A DNA stretch of 64,000 nt. Origin: Takakia lepidozioides (taxonomy: Eukaryota > Streptophyta > Takakiopsida > Takakiales > Takakiaceae). The position numbers and the translations under genes are program-made. Below the pieces are notes generated by a model. That model searched no databases. It was given only the letters and a program-made list of their open reading frames with translations, and was not told the DNA's origin. Below, in pieces: positions 11,461 through 23,000 of this stretch; the stretch's first letter is position 1, and each line of letters starts with the position of its first letter. The stretch spans positions 806,001 through 870,000 of the forward strand of contig CM060731.1 in assembly GCA_030704615.1 (NCBI GenBank). The letters run 5' to 3'.

Positions 11461-12064
11461 ATTGTCCTTGACCCATGGAGGATTTGACCGACCATCAACC
11501 CAAAAGGACCTCTTGTGTGTGTTGTTTGTCTGTAGTCAAGTAATGTCGGATTGCAATCAACCAATTGGTCTGTGAGAACCACTACGGTGCAGCTGAGCAG
11601 GCAGGGATTGAAACACGGCCTGCTAAGACCTGCAAGCTGACTCTCCCAAGAACCTTGTAAACATTAGGAAGAATACCAAATCATGGTACTCACAGGAGTC
11701 AAGAGCCCACCTTTGCAGGATGGACGAACTTCTTCACATCGTACATTAAGAAAAGCCACACCTGGTGATTGCGGTTGTCCCACCATCGTGAAGGATCGGT
11801 ATAAAACTCATGCACCCTCACATAAGCCTAACCTTCCCTAAAGCACAACAAGAAGGCCAAAATAGTAGAAGCATATGCACGATGGTGGCTGTAGAGCCCG
11901 GCCCGCCTGTCCTGTCATGTTCAGGCACACCCTTCATCATCATCAACGTCGCTCGTGCACAAGAAGAAGACAGCGTGCGTGGAAACGCCCTTCGCAACAT
12001 CCGACAACAAAGAGCCCTCATAAGAGAGAGGTCGGTTTTGGTGGCAGGGTTTAGATTTTCCCAG
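11461..12064. other. MULE interior without a supported gene
   Basis: Short frames exist but none resembles a known protein. This should hold the 5' end and promoter of the minus-strand gene that begins near 11,460. I see no clear TATA box at a convincing distance. Confidence 0.4.
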
Positions 12065-12411
12065 CCCTAAAAAAGGAGGGCTCGGATGGGTTTTGAATTG
12101 GACGGTCCAGATCCGGCGCCGTCGGCGGACTGGATGCCCACAGATTGGAGGGCGGACTAGAGGCCAGTGGACTGATAGCAGACTGGAGGGCAGCGGACTG
12201 GGGGCGCGGCGGACCGCAGGCAAGGCTGCCGCGGGTGCGGTTGGTGGGCCGCGGGTGCTGCGCCCGTGGCAGCAGCGGGCGTGGCTGGACGACCGCGCGC
12301 AGCGGCGGGTGGGGGGGTCCGGGTGGGGGGAGCCGGGCGTCTGTGCGCGGGGCCCACCAGTCAGCTCGCGCGTGCGCCATAACGTCCCAAGTATTGTAAA
12401 ATGAGAGGCGA
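12065..12411 (-). repeat. Right terminal inverted repeat of the MULE
   Basis: Reading inward on the minus strand, it opens with CGCCTCTCATTTTACAAT, then a GCGCACGCGCG block and long C-rich runs like the left end. The inner part (12,120-12,210) holds repeated GGACTG words. Minus-strand similarity to 2311-2640 defines it as the partner end. Confidence 0.6.
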
Positions 12412-12464
12412 TAAAAGCTAGTTTGTTTCCGATTTTCTTTCTTTTTTCCTTTTTTTTTAAATGT

Positions 12465-12600
12465 TTTTTTAAACAGGGGACAGATCGAGGCCCTGGGAGA
12501 ACTTTTCCTTTACATTTTTTTAAAAAAAAATTACATTATCTTTCTTGCGATTAAAATAGAGAAAACTTTCTCTTTTTTTTTCCTTTTTTCCACCTCTTCC
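12465..12600 (+). repeat. Dispersed CAGGGGACAG...GGCCCTGG repeat, copy 1
   Basis: The core AACAGGGGACAG followed by GGCCCTGGGAGAAC lies next to poly-T and poly-A runs. The same core appears at about 17,990-18,030 (reverse) and 34,935-34,985 (forward). Confidence 0.6.
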
Positions 12601-12604
12601 ATTC

Positions 12605-12795
12605 CAAAACCAGCTCAGTTGGATAAGTGCACTTTGTGCCACCTTAGAGGGTTGGGGTTCAAATCCTGCCAACTTGTCCTTCTATGGTTTCATATGGCTT
12701 ATATGACAAGGGGTTAATTTTTGCGCCTCCTCTAGAAGGGGCCTCACAAGCTGTCGCTTGAAGGTTGTCTTTTAAGACAGAAATACATAAATCCA
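12605..12795 (+). mobile_element. tRNA-derived SINE
   Basis: An A-box-like stretch (AGCTCAGTTGGATAAG, about 12,612-12,627) is followed by a perfect-looking B box GGTTCAAATCC at 12,656-12,666. That is the spacing of an RNA polymerase III promoter in a tRNA. The sequence then leaves tRNA similarity for about 120 bases and ends near AAATACATAAATCCAAATCC, an A-rich tail. The left half has no proper acceptor stem, so a functional tRNA gene is unlikely. Confidence 0.65.
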
Positions 12796-12825
12796 AATCC
12801 AAGCTTGTCATAGACATCCGACTAA

Positions 12826-13205
12826 GGGCCATACCACACTAGCGGCAAGAGGGGCAGCGGCACTCAATATCGGACCCTCCTATTGGTTTAAGGGAGGGTA
12901 GTGTGCCGCTCTCCTACCACACTAGCGGATGCTGCCGGTGGAGAGGCTCCGACCTGGTGCCTACATGTCACATTACCGTGAAATACGGATTTCCAGGCAG
13001 TGTTTCTCCTGACGTGATTCTCCCGCCATCGCGAAGCTGGTCTCTCCAACCCCGTCGTGCGATGGTATCTCCTACCGATTTTTTTGCCGTTGGGCTTTTG
13101 CTATAGTGTGGTAGCCGACTCATTGCCGCATATAGACCTATGTCGTCCAATAGCCTGCAACGTCCACGTCACTGCCGTTGGTGTGCCGCTAGTGTGGTAC
13201 GGCCC
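12826..13205. mobile_element. Harbinger-type MITE, 380 bp
   Basis: It starts GGGCCATACCACACTAGCGG and its reverse complement start is GGGCCGTACCACACTAGCGG, so the ends are ~22-bp inverted repeats with one mismatch. It is flanked on both sides by TAA (12,823-12,825 and 13,206-13,208), the three-base TWA duplication of PIF/Harbinger elements. There is no transposase, and a partial internal copy of the end motif lies at about 12,914-12,926. Confidence 0.8.
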
Positions 13206-13734
13206 TAAGTTTGGCATTCATTGAACAAATATTGTCATCCATCTCATTTATAGATGACTATGTACTGACTAGAGTTGCTGGAAAGATTCTAGAGAAACCA
13301 TGCATAAAGAAATTGGGACTTATTTTTTCCTTGTGATACAACGATCCTCCGTGAACCTCCATTTTGGAAAGTACTCTAGCTTTTGGAAGATGGGTGTTGG
13401 TGTGAGGTGAGCATAGCGTGAGCAGAAATGGCTTAGGAAAAAGACCTTGCCAGGTATAACTTGTGCAGATGTTATCCAGATTCGATTTTTTTATTTTTTT
13501 ATTTTTTTATTTTTTTCTATACCTGCCCTGTTTTACTCTCTTCCTCCAATTTCCTCTCTGTCACGTAGCCTTGTGTTGCGTGATGTCCATTGCAAGTTCT
13601 CGTTGGCCTTGTGATTCTCTTGCAAATTATTGTTGCATTTTGATTCTCCTGCAAGTTGTCATTGCGATCGGCTTGTCTTGCGTCTTCATTAGTTGTTCTC
13701 GTGGTGTTGACTATTGCTTGTGTTGTTGTTCTAT

Positions 13735-13830
13735 AGGGCCCACTCCCGAAAGGGGGCAGTAGCCGTGAGGTGAAGTGGCTCTTAGTTACGCCGGCCTTGG
13801 CCGGAGTCTTCTCTCTCTCTCTCTGTGTTG
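13735..13830 (+). repeat. Retroposon 3' tail with hairpin and (TC)n
   Basis: CTCCCGAAAGGGGGCAGTAGCC, then GGCTCTTAGTTACGCCGGCC, then a TCTCTCTC run. A related block at 17,636-17,720 has the same order and orientation. The structure (hairpin then microsatellite) resembles the LINE tails at 30-31.6 kb. Confidence 0.5.
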
Positions 13831-13949
13831 TAACTGTTCTTTGCTTGCATTTGTTTTGTGTCCATTGTGTTGTTTTGCATTGTTGCGCAATTGGGCACCT
13901 TGTCTATTTGGTTTCAATAGAGAAGGTGGCTCTGTCAATTTGCTGTTAT

Positions 13950-15747
13950 GGCTACCTTCGATGATCCCCCCCTACTCCAAAACACCCAGCTAAGAAGGCT
14001 CTTATGATCGCTGAATGGGCGAGGGGCCTAAGTGCCAGTGAGGAGCAACTAGCTCAACTCATTGGGGCATTGAACGAGGAGTATTTAGTTCAGATGAAAC
14101 GCTCTACTCGAATCACTTGTTCTGTATTCCCTAATATGGGCCCAGCTAATTTCCATTACTTGTGGCGTCGCCTAACAGTTGATCAAGTGCTCATCACCTC
14201 GAAGAATTGGGGATGGTAGGACAAACGGTGAAAATGAAATCCTCCATCCCCCTTGTTTTGGTATATAGCACTATAATGGAAACCACATGGGACATCGTGG
14301 CGGGGACGGAGTTTTGGGGCATATCATTTTTCGGTTGTGGATTTGTGGATTTTATCAACCTGTTTTGACTAGTTGCTCTCATGCAGAAAATTTGCATACA
14401 AACAAACTTTATGCACAACAAAGTGAATTCTATAGGCAAGCGCAAGGGCATGAAGATGTGGTATCCACGGTGAAAGAACTGAGAGCATGGCTGGCTGTCC
14501 ACATCATCATGGGAATTGAAAAGTCGTGTAACACTAGGCTGCATTGGAAGGCTAACCTTGAACTCTTCAAATGTGATACAATAGCCAGAATTATGAGTCG
14601 GAACATGTGGGTGGGAGGCAATCTTGCGATGCGTCCACCTTGTTGACAATGCCAATGTAGTTGTAAGATATCATGTGTACGATAAATTGATGAAAACAAG
14701 GTGGTTGATGGCCGCACAAATGCTTTGTATGCTGAATATAACCAGCCTGAACAAAATCTTTGCATTGACGAGATGATGGTCAATTTACAAGGGGAAGTGT
14801 TCTAATGTGCAGCAATACATGGCCAAAGAAACTTGTAAAGTGGGGAATCAAGATATGGTATCTGGCAAATGCTAAGAGTAGGTACGTTTAGAAGATGGAA
14901 GTGTACTTAGGAAAAGAATAAAAGATGGATCTGATTCATGGTGCCATGGGCTATTCAGTAGTGACACGGTTATTTTTTTACTTTGAAGATGAAAGACACC
15001 TCAAAGACACCTATGTTCTCTTCTACGACTTGGCTGACAAAGGAATATATGCCACTGACACAATAAAGACGATCCATGTGGGTTTTTCGAGTTGTTTAAT
15101 GGATTTGGGTAAAAAAGAAAAGAGGATGAGACTGCAGTTGCACATGCATATTTCACGAAAGATATATAATTGCGTTTCCATGGTTTGACAAGAAGTGTGT
15201 CAACTTGTTGTCCACTGCTGTCAGCCTGTTGATCCTAATTAATGTTATATATTTAGACATTGGCATAATTAATATGGCAAGACACCTTGTGCCCATGAGC
15301 TCCCATGTGGTGAAGCACTACGAAGAACATATGAGGGGCATGGATGTTCAAGACCAATTACGTGGGTATTATAGGGTATAGACATGTGATCCCAAATGGG
15401 GGCATAGGCTGTACTTCCATTCTATTAACATCAGTTGGGTGAATGGCTATATCATGTACCAACGATCTAGGGCAGCAAATGATCGTACCCCTCGATCACA
15501 TTTGCTTTTCAATTTAGAGATGGCTAATGGTTTAATTGGTGGCCGGTGGGTTGGTGATCTCAGGAGAACAGTCTTGCCAGAGGCATGTGTAGCGAATCAC
15601 GAGGCACTCCACTCCTCCATGAAAAGTAGTCAAAGAAGGAAGCGTGTTAATTTTTGTGGTACAAGGCAGAGGTACTTCTACTCTTTGTGTGGAGATGTCC
15701 CCATCTGCTTGGGAGCATGCTTTGTGAAGCATCATAGTGGAGGCTGA
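13950..15747 (+). pseudogene. piggyBac-like transposase relic
   Basis: The reading needs several frame changes and stops. In order it shows: ELRAWLAVHIIMGI (N-terminal helices of the DDE_Tnp_1_7 family), a MSRNMW box, LCIDEMMV with the first catalytic Asp at 14,767-14,769, GYSVVTRLFFYFED and LFYDLADKGIYATDT where the second Asp region is expected (the usual D-N-F-F-T-S is not intact), and MRGMDVQDQLRGYY with the third Asp at 15,343-15,345, followed by WGHRLYFHSINISWVNGY. The whole order matches piggyBac transposases. No intact TTAA-flanked ends were found. Family call is firm from motif order; the element is dead. Confidence 0.75.
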
Positions 15748-15759
15748 TGATCTATGTGA

Positions 15760-17635
15760 GTTCCAATTTACTGACTGTTGTGCGTTGTTTCTTGTTGCAG
15801 AGATAAGGCAACTTTGTGAAGGAGGAGGTATCTCTTTTTATTTCCCTTCTTCGGTTGTGATGTTGGGTTTGTCTTTGAATGCGGAGGTTTGCCTTGCTTC
15901 ATAACATTGCTGGCTTTGAAGAGGTTTTATTAGATGGTCATAGGCTAGTGAGTCGCTCGGATATAAATCATGGTATGACTGGAGTTCTTGGAATGGGTCA
16001 TTGGGGTTGGGCTGATGGTAAGTCTAATGTTTTTGGCGAATATATATGGTCTGCCAAGAGGGAACTTGAGCAAATACATAATAACAACCATTTTCACACT
16101 TGCATGATGTAGTTTGTTGCATTTGGGTAGACACCTGAGCAATAATATGAGTTTGAGTCAAAAGATAGTTCATAATTTGCATGGTGGGTAGGGTTTATTA
16201 GCTGCACTCGTTAGTTTGTTAGTGGTGCTTGGAATGAGTACCCCTATCCAAGCGGGGGGTGTAGACAAGGGGGAAACCTAGCTCCCCCCTTTGTGTGCAT
16301 ATATGAGTTGCCAAAGGGGCAATATAGTGGGTTCAAATCCCACCTATGCATTTCACTGTGTAGGTGTAGGTGAAATGGAAAGAGAGAGATGACTTAGTGG
16401 AGAGTTCAATTGCTAGAAAACAGTAATTTGCATATGTCTTGAAATGACAATTCCATGCCTTCTCTGCTTTGACCAAATGCTGGCTGATGTAATGGGCTCC
16501 AATTTCCGTGACCTTGGGCTTGTTGGAACAAGGATGCCGTCTTGATGTCGTGGGGATCAACTATTGCGTGCTGCAGTCGACCCAGCCAATGTTACCCCCT
16601 AATGCAAAATCCATAAAATTCATATATATATATATAAGAAAATCCCAAATGGGCCCCACATGCGACGATGGGAAATTCGCAAGACTTATCCGATTGGCCG
16701 GAAATTTGGCCAGGCCCGGACAGGGGTAGGCTTCATATTAACCTGTCAAAGCAACAATTCCAAGTATCCCGCACCTACACAAAACCATACATATCAAAAT
16801 GGATATCTTCCCCGCACCTAGTGCATGCCATGTCCAACCACTTTTGGATCTCTCCTATAATTACCGATGCCCAAATCAGACAAACACTACGATTTCGATA
16901 CGGCTAATGCATGGGTAATTAAAGAAGAAATCTATTCTGGCCTTTATTATACCCTAACAAGCATTGCACATTATGCCACGCATAGCCCCCCAAAGTTGAC
17001 ACATGGCCATACCTGCTTCTCCATTGTAAGCACCCCATACTCCATGGATTACATATAACCAGACATAACCAATGAGTTTGGCATCTTCACAAACTTATGC
17101 TGTCACATCCTAAACCCAGATGGTTTAACCTCATCAATGCAGGTACATTTCAAGGTGGACCACTGGACCACACAATACCTCCATGGCTTCTACCCTGCAC
17201 ATGTCTCTATATCCCATGTCGTTGTCTAGCAAGGTTATGTCCTGATATTCTATTTATCCATGGACTACCTCTTTCATCAACAATACCAACAGGTCCACAC
17301 CCCTCCCTCACCATTCATATAATAGAATTTACATTTTGTCATGATAGAGACCCTAACGAATCAATTATGTATAAACGTGAAAAATATGAACCGCTCATCT
17401 TAGTCCTTTGTCACTGCCCCTTTGACAATTATTATCGTTGGTGTCGGGGGGGGGGAACACATTGCCAAAATACTCAAATTCTCAAAGAAAACCTCAAACT
17501 TTCGTTAAAATACACCACCCCACTTACACTTCACAACAATTACATCACTTACAACCTTAATCCTCAACAAAAGAAAGATTGAAAGTGGCCAGCTTGCCAC
17601 TACGTAACTGGTTCTGGTTCTGATAGAGCCCCCCC
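15760..17635. other. Unassigned stretch with a T-arm-like B box
   Basis: Only short open frames without recognisable domains. GTGGGTTCAAATCCCAC at about 16,327-16,343 is a perfect T-arm-like hairpin containing a Pol III B box. No matching A box or acceptor stem was found, so it may be another SINE scrap. A (TA)n run is at 16,620-16,636 and a poly-C tract near 17,628-17,642. Confidence 0.4.
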
Positions 17636-17725
17636 CCCCCCTCCCTCTCCCTAAAAGGGAGCAGTACCTGCAAAGGGAAGACTCGGCTCTCATTTACGCT
17701 AGCTCCGGCTGGCGTCATATATATA
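17636..17725 (+). repeat. Second hairpin-type retroposon tail
   Basis: CTCCCTAAAAGGGAGCAGTACC, then GACTCGGCTCTCATTTACGC, CTCCGGCTGGCGTCA and a (TA)n run. Same order and orientation as 13,735-13,830 but with a different microsatellite at the end. Confidence 0.5.
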
Positions 17726-17984
17726 TATCCTGTCAAAATTTCCAGATTTCCAGATTCATGTTTTTCCAGAAATTACATAATTTTTACTGGGCGGGGTCCA
17801 CTTTTGGAAAAAGTCAAGGGACCCGCGTGTTTAGGGGCTAAATAAAATAAGAAAAAAAAGAAAACTTGGGGAGGGCTGGCAGTTACATAGTCTAATGAAT
17901 ATATTTTAAACATATAGAAAACACCAGAGATTTTTGCAAAGAAAAAAAGTATCCCAAATAAGGTTCGGGCCTTTGGCCCATGAA

Positions 17985-18035
17985 TATTTTTAATAAAGTT
18001 AAATCAGGGCCACTGTCCCCTGTTAATCTAGAAAC
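17985..18035 (-). repeat. Dispersed CAGGGGACAG repeat, copy 2 (reverse)
   Basis: Reverse complement reads AACAGGGGACAGTGGCCCTG, the same core as at 12.47 kb and 34.94 kb. Confidence 0.6.
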
Positions 18036-18713
18036 AAAACAAAAAAAGTTAAAACTTTCTTAGTGCTTGAGACATATTGCCAAAAGCAAATTTGAGAAAA
18101 CATAAAATAATGAATAACGTAAAATAGTAATATAGTATTGTTAATGACCGTATATTTCGTTAGCGAAGGATGAGGATTACTCACATATATGTGATAGTTT
18201 TGTTGACGATAAGATTGAAAAAAAAAAAATAGTTTCGCTGGAGAAACTTATTTTCCCTAGTTTTCTTTACCGGATGGGTGCTCATTTGAGCACAAACTTG
18301 AAACAGTTTTGCAATTTGTTTTGACACGAGCACACTTATGTTTTGCCATAACATATTCTTTGCATATTTGGCATGAGCATGCCCTCTGGGCACAGAAGAT
18401 GCCTCCGCCCCAGTTTTCTCCGGCCAAGTTACCAGGGCAGTGGGAACCTAACACGTGACTGCTTTGCTGGCAGCCGACAGCGACGACAAGGAGGAACACC
18501 AGAGACCATGAAAGCAGCTGTCAAAACCATTTTAGCAGATCCCTTCAGGCACTCACAAAGAACTGGCAGAAAATTTCTGTTTTCATTTTAGGTTTTAGAC
18601 GCCTTTTTGGAGGAAATAGAGCCGGTAGGCCTATTGCAAAGACAGGGCTCCTATAGCCTGTGAGCGGTTGAAAGGTGTCCACTTTCCAGACCAAAGGCTG
18701 TAGCTAGGGACAC

Positions 18714-18768
<55 letters not shown>

Positions 18769-19420
18769 GAGGCAGTTGGACAGGGCGCTATTGGCAATTG
18801 ACGAGATATCTTTGTCGAGCATGCACTACCATGTGAGAACTGACAGTTTTCCTCCAAGTAAAGACCACCCACTTTTGTTATGTTACCTTTCCAATTGAAG
18901 TCTGCACTTTTGATGTGCACCTATTGGAAGGTCGAATCTCTATCTGAAACTCTACTGGGAAACTCTGCTTGAGTTCTGTTATTCCAGCCTAATGTGTGTT
19001 GCTGAAGTGCCATGAAATGGTGGACACTATGGAGACCACCAACTTTTTGATGTTCTACAAGGACTATCAAGTAGTGATGTGGAAGTTTCACTTGTACAGG
19101 GTGAAGGATCCCCGGCATTGAATCCACCATAAGTATGACTTGATTGCTCTTGGTCCATGAGTGTATGGTACATTGATGCATCAACGAGAGGCAGGAGGGT
19201 GCCTTGTAACTCGACGACGTAGAATTGCCCAGAACTCGTTTGCTATAAACCATTGGACAAGGCAAAGCGTTGCCAACCACATGCTGGTCCCCAGAAAGCA
19301 GTTCAACAATTCTTTGCAGCAGGGTTCTTCCCCTGTGTGTCAGTCTGAATCCCACTCTTTAGGCAATTTTCGAAGACCACAATGGTGTTAGCCAATATAT
19401 CGTACCAATTTAGCATGGTT
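18036..19420. other. Intergenic, no supported gene; (AG)n at 18,715-18,766
   Basis: The only clear structure is a 52-base pure AG microsatellite. Two longer open frames on the minus strand (18,257-18,499 and 18,921-19,355) have no recognisable motifs. Confidence 0.5.
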
Positions 19421-19423
19421 TAG

Positions 19424-20023
19424 CCAGGGTTCTGCATATTATTTCACAGAGTTAATCCAAATGTCAGACACACAACAGTGCATCTACTGGCCCACAACCA
19501 GCCCACTTTTTTAAAATGGATACTTTTGAATGTAAACCATCTACCAGAAGAACAAATACACCCTAGAAACGTTACAAAGGAACACTCGATTAGTTCCAAA
19601 CTTTATATAAGCACATAAACCAGGCCAGCAGAATGCACAAGAATTATTTTGGTAGGATTGGTAAAGACAAGCTGAGGGCGACCCGAATGTAGCATGGGCA
19701 CGAAATAAGCCCAATGCCCACAATTTAGCATCAGGGCTCTGCATATTACTTCACCCAGAGTTAATCCAAATGTTAGAGACAACAGTCCTGGCCCACAACC
19801 AGCCCACTTAAAAAAAAAGGATACTTTTGAAGGTAAACCATCTACCAGAAGAACATATACACCCTAGAAATATTACAAATCAACACTTGATGAGTTTCAA
19901 ACTTTACACAAGAACATAAACCAGGTCAGCAGAATGCACAAAGATTCTTTTGGGAGGATTGGTAAAGACATAAGCAGAGGGCGACCCGCATGTAGCATGG
20001 GCACGATATAAGCCCAATGCCAG
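19424..20023 (-). repeat. Tandem duplication of the last BK exon end and 3' UTR
   Basis: Two direct copies, about 19,424-19,716 and 19,731-20,023, with a period of 307 bases. Both contain CTCTGCATATTA-type sequence, ATACTTTTGAA, CATAAACCAGG and GGGCGACCCG. The inner copy carries the real end of the channel reading frame (stop at 19,904-19,906). The outer copy keeps R-A-H-A-T-F-G-S-P but then shifts frame and cannot encode the end. Confidence 0.85.
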
Positions 20024-23000
20024 AATGCCTTGATGTTGTAGCAGCCCAAGAAACAGATCAGTGTACGGATGATTGATGTATTGCTCAGGCACCTTAATCT
20101 GCTCTAACAGAGGTGACTGCTTTGCACTCAGGCAACCATCTTGTTTCACGTAGCCCCCTTCCACTAGTTGCTCGACTATAGACACTGTATTTCGGTTGTA
20201 AAATGACGATCGTCTGCATTCATGCATCACAGAGAACATGCTTCACAATCATCAAAGCTCAAAGAACATGCCACCTGAGGCCATAATAGAGTTCTGAGGG
20301 ACACTGCTCACCAGTCAAGCAACTCATGCACCCAAAGACATTGCACTTGGGTCAGTGGCTAAAAAGCAACACATTTACAGAGAATAACCACGGTGCACCA
20401 ATCTAGCACATTGTCATGGTCCACCAGATAGACCAATATGTACATCGTGCATATGTTTTAACATTCCTTTGGAGAAGGAAATGGAGGATTACGACACAAT
20501 GGCATGCAGGTGTTACATGAGTAGAAGTCCAAGCTTGATAGCTTTGTCACAACTGACATGGTTTAAAAAGAGTTGAGGTTTTCTTAAGTTTCAGTGAAGA
20601 TCATCATGGTGCAACAAGATCTGATCCATGCAATAAGACAACAATCAAACACCATCCAGAGAAGAAGGTACTTACAGCAAGAAACCGAGCAAACTGGGGG
20701 ACACAACTTTGCCTTCCATATACGGAGGCGTGAAGTGAACTATAGCGTCACGGTTGTGCTCGTAGTCCATCTTGTTGATCTTACTGCGTGGGATCTCATA
20801 TTGGGGGCGCAGATAATGGAACCCGACTGTGTGCTGCATCTCCACCACCATAATCTCAGTCTTCTCTCCCACCAGCCGCTCCACATTAGCAGCTATCACT
20901 ACATTATCCACATCACTAGTATATTCTGATGAGCGGTGCCTCACATCTGCTCCCCTCACATCCAGTGGTCTACCTTGATCCGCCAGGATGACCACTTTCT
21001 CTGCACATGTTTTCAGCCATTGTCCCAACTTATATAAGCAAAACCCTAACAAAGTTTTTGCGCACTTGTGTAAGATGCTGTTAGGAGCAATCCAATTATC
21101 GAAGTCAAACTATGCTTGATCCTTGGGTCCTGTGCCTTGTCAGACTTTCACAGATCCAAGACATTAGAAGCACAGGCACTGTGGCTCCACTCCTGATATG
21201 ATGAAAGTAAAGCTCCCAAGGCTCCTAGCTTGAAAAAATCCGTATGGGGTATAGATTGGGGTGGTTTTCAGCATTAGCCACATACAGTGCGAGAAGTGTT
21301 TCTCCTGGACAGTATGCTCAGAACTGGCCTCTGGAGGTCCCAGCACCCTTTCAGTCTGTCTGTCTATATGACAATATGGAAAGAATCTTTCCGTAGACTT
21401 CTTGTGGGAAGATCTGTCCATATGCCCAAAAAAATACTCTGTTCAATTAGAAGTACATTGGTGAACATGTGTCGCGAACCCTGGTGTATGTGAGCTTGAG
21501 GTCTTGTGTGAGGTCCTGTTCACATGATCGATATATGTGAAAGAACCACTGGGAAACTTCTTCCCATTAAGAGATATAGATACACATGCAGTTGAAACAG
21601 CCTCAACAAACATGTAACACAATTCAAAGCAAGAGACCTGCTTGAAGAATACCACCAAGCATGAGATCAAGCTCGTACACAGGAGAGCCTTTGAGAAAGA
21701 AGACACCATGGAAGATGCCCACCAAGCCCCACTGCTCGGCACTTGGCTCATTCGGGTGCATAATTACAATGGGTGGATTGGGAAACCCAGGCTTACGCAA
21801 CTCCCTGAGAAAGTAGAAAATGTGTCGAGGCCAGCTGTCCTGGCAGCAAACCAACATATGTGGCAAATCCAAATCCACGACAGAAACAGTCCGCATTTGA
21901 AGGTCTTGGAGTATGACGTCTGCTTTTTGTTCCAGAACTGCTGGATGTGGCGGCTCGAAGTGAGATAATGGTGGCCATGCCAGCAATTCCTCTATTGCAT
22001 TTAACAGTGCCGGTTCTCTGGGGCCCTGAGAAACACTTCCACGTTTAGTACTTTTCTTGCTGGTCAACGTGGCATCGTGGGAATTATGGTGCTCATTAAC
22101 TGAGCCTGGAAGTGTGCATTGTTCACAAGGATGATCCTGCTCTTTCCTATGACCCTCATCCACATGGCGGATAGCTGAACTCAGCTCTGACTCCAGCCTG
22201 TAATGCCCCTCAGGGCCAACTGGAAATGTTCGTGGATGAGGTCTCTCAGTAGTTTCATCCACATCGACAAACGATGGTTTAGTGTAGATGCCAACAGTGA
22301 CAGATCCTGTCCGCTTCCATCGATTCTTCACCCTCTCTAGCTCCCCTTCATCTTCAATGGCATTTGAGCACTGGGCTTGACACTCCTCATTGTTGCGCCA
22401 TAATCTTTCACAAAGCTGTAATTGCAGTTTCTTGTCCCCATACTGAGAGATGGACAAGGCAGTGTCAAGGTCCTTTGAGATTACAAACCCTACATCATCG
22501 GGTTGTATGATGTGACCCTTTGGATGCAGCAACACCTAGCATCAATGAGATTCATTTTTGACCAATGAAAAAACATTCAGAAGGGCAGTAGCAGTCACAT
22601 ATTGTTCCTAAGTCCCTAGTACATATGGGGATAGCTTGCAGCATCCAAGAGCAGCAGCAGGATAAATTGACGCAAATGGGTACGGATAATAATATTGGAA
22701 CCAGTACCTTGCGGATGCTGCAATTTTTCTTCTTGTGGAGCACAGTGACATCTATTGCAAACAGCACAGCACTATAAGTCATAAACACAAACTCTGCAAC
22801 CTGCAAAAACTCAACCATCCACATCATCTTGTCACCATGTACAGATGGCATAACTTACTACATAATGATTTCAGCACTCTGAAGTACTGAAACTGAAGTA
22901 AACTGAAAGTGGGATTGAAACTATGCAAGTATTAAACTGAAGCACTGGAGTGGGAGGGAAGGAAAAAGGCACAGAGAGGTCTCATACCTCTTCAAAAATC

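Larger units (their letters stand above)
2311..12411 (+). mobile_element. Mutator-like element (MULE) with Ulp1 protease gene and an opposing ORF
   Basis: A region of about 10.1 kb is bounded by GC-rich degenerate inverted repeats that both open with GCCTCTCATTTT. Inside are a decayed MULE transposase (plus, 2.8-6.1 kb), a Ulp1/C48-type cysteine protease (plus, 6.4-7.3 kb) and an unrecognised gene (minus, 8.4-11.5 kb). Plant MULEs carrying Ulp1-like domains are known (the Kaonashi-type elements), which supports the grouping. No 8-11 bp target duplication is obvious at the proposed ends, so the exact borders are uncertain. The transposase has several disablements and the copy is probably not autonomous. 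A second copy of the transposase lies at 51.1-59.5 kb. Confidence 0.7.

Noticed and set aside
12605-12680. A functional tRNA gene at the A and B boxes
   Set aside because: No acceptor stem or anticodon arm can be formed, and the sequence continues as a SINE body.
18921-19355. 144-residue minus ORF downstream of the channel
   Set aside because: No motif and no phase-compatible link to the channel; treated as intergenic.
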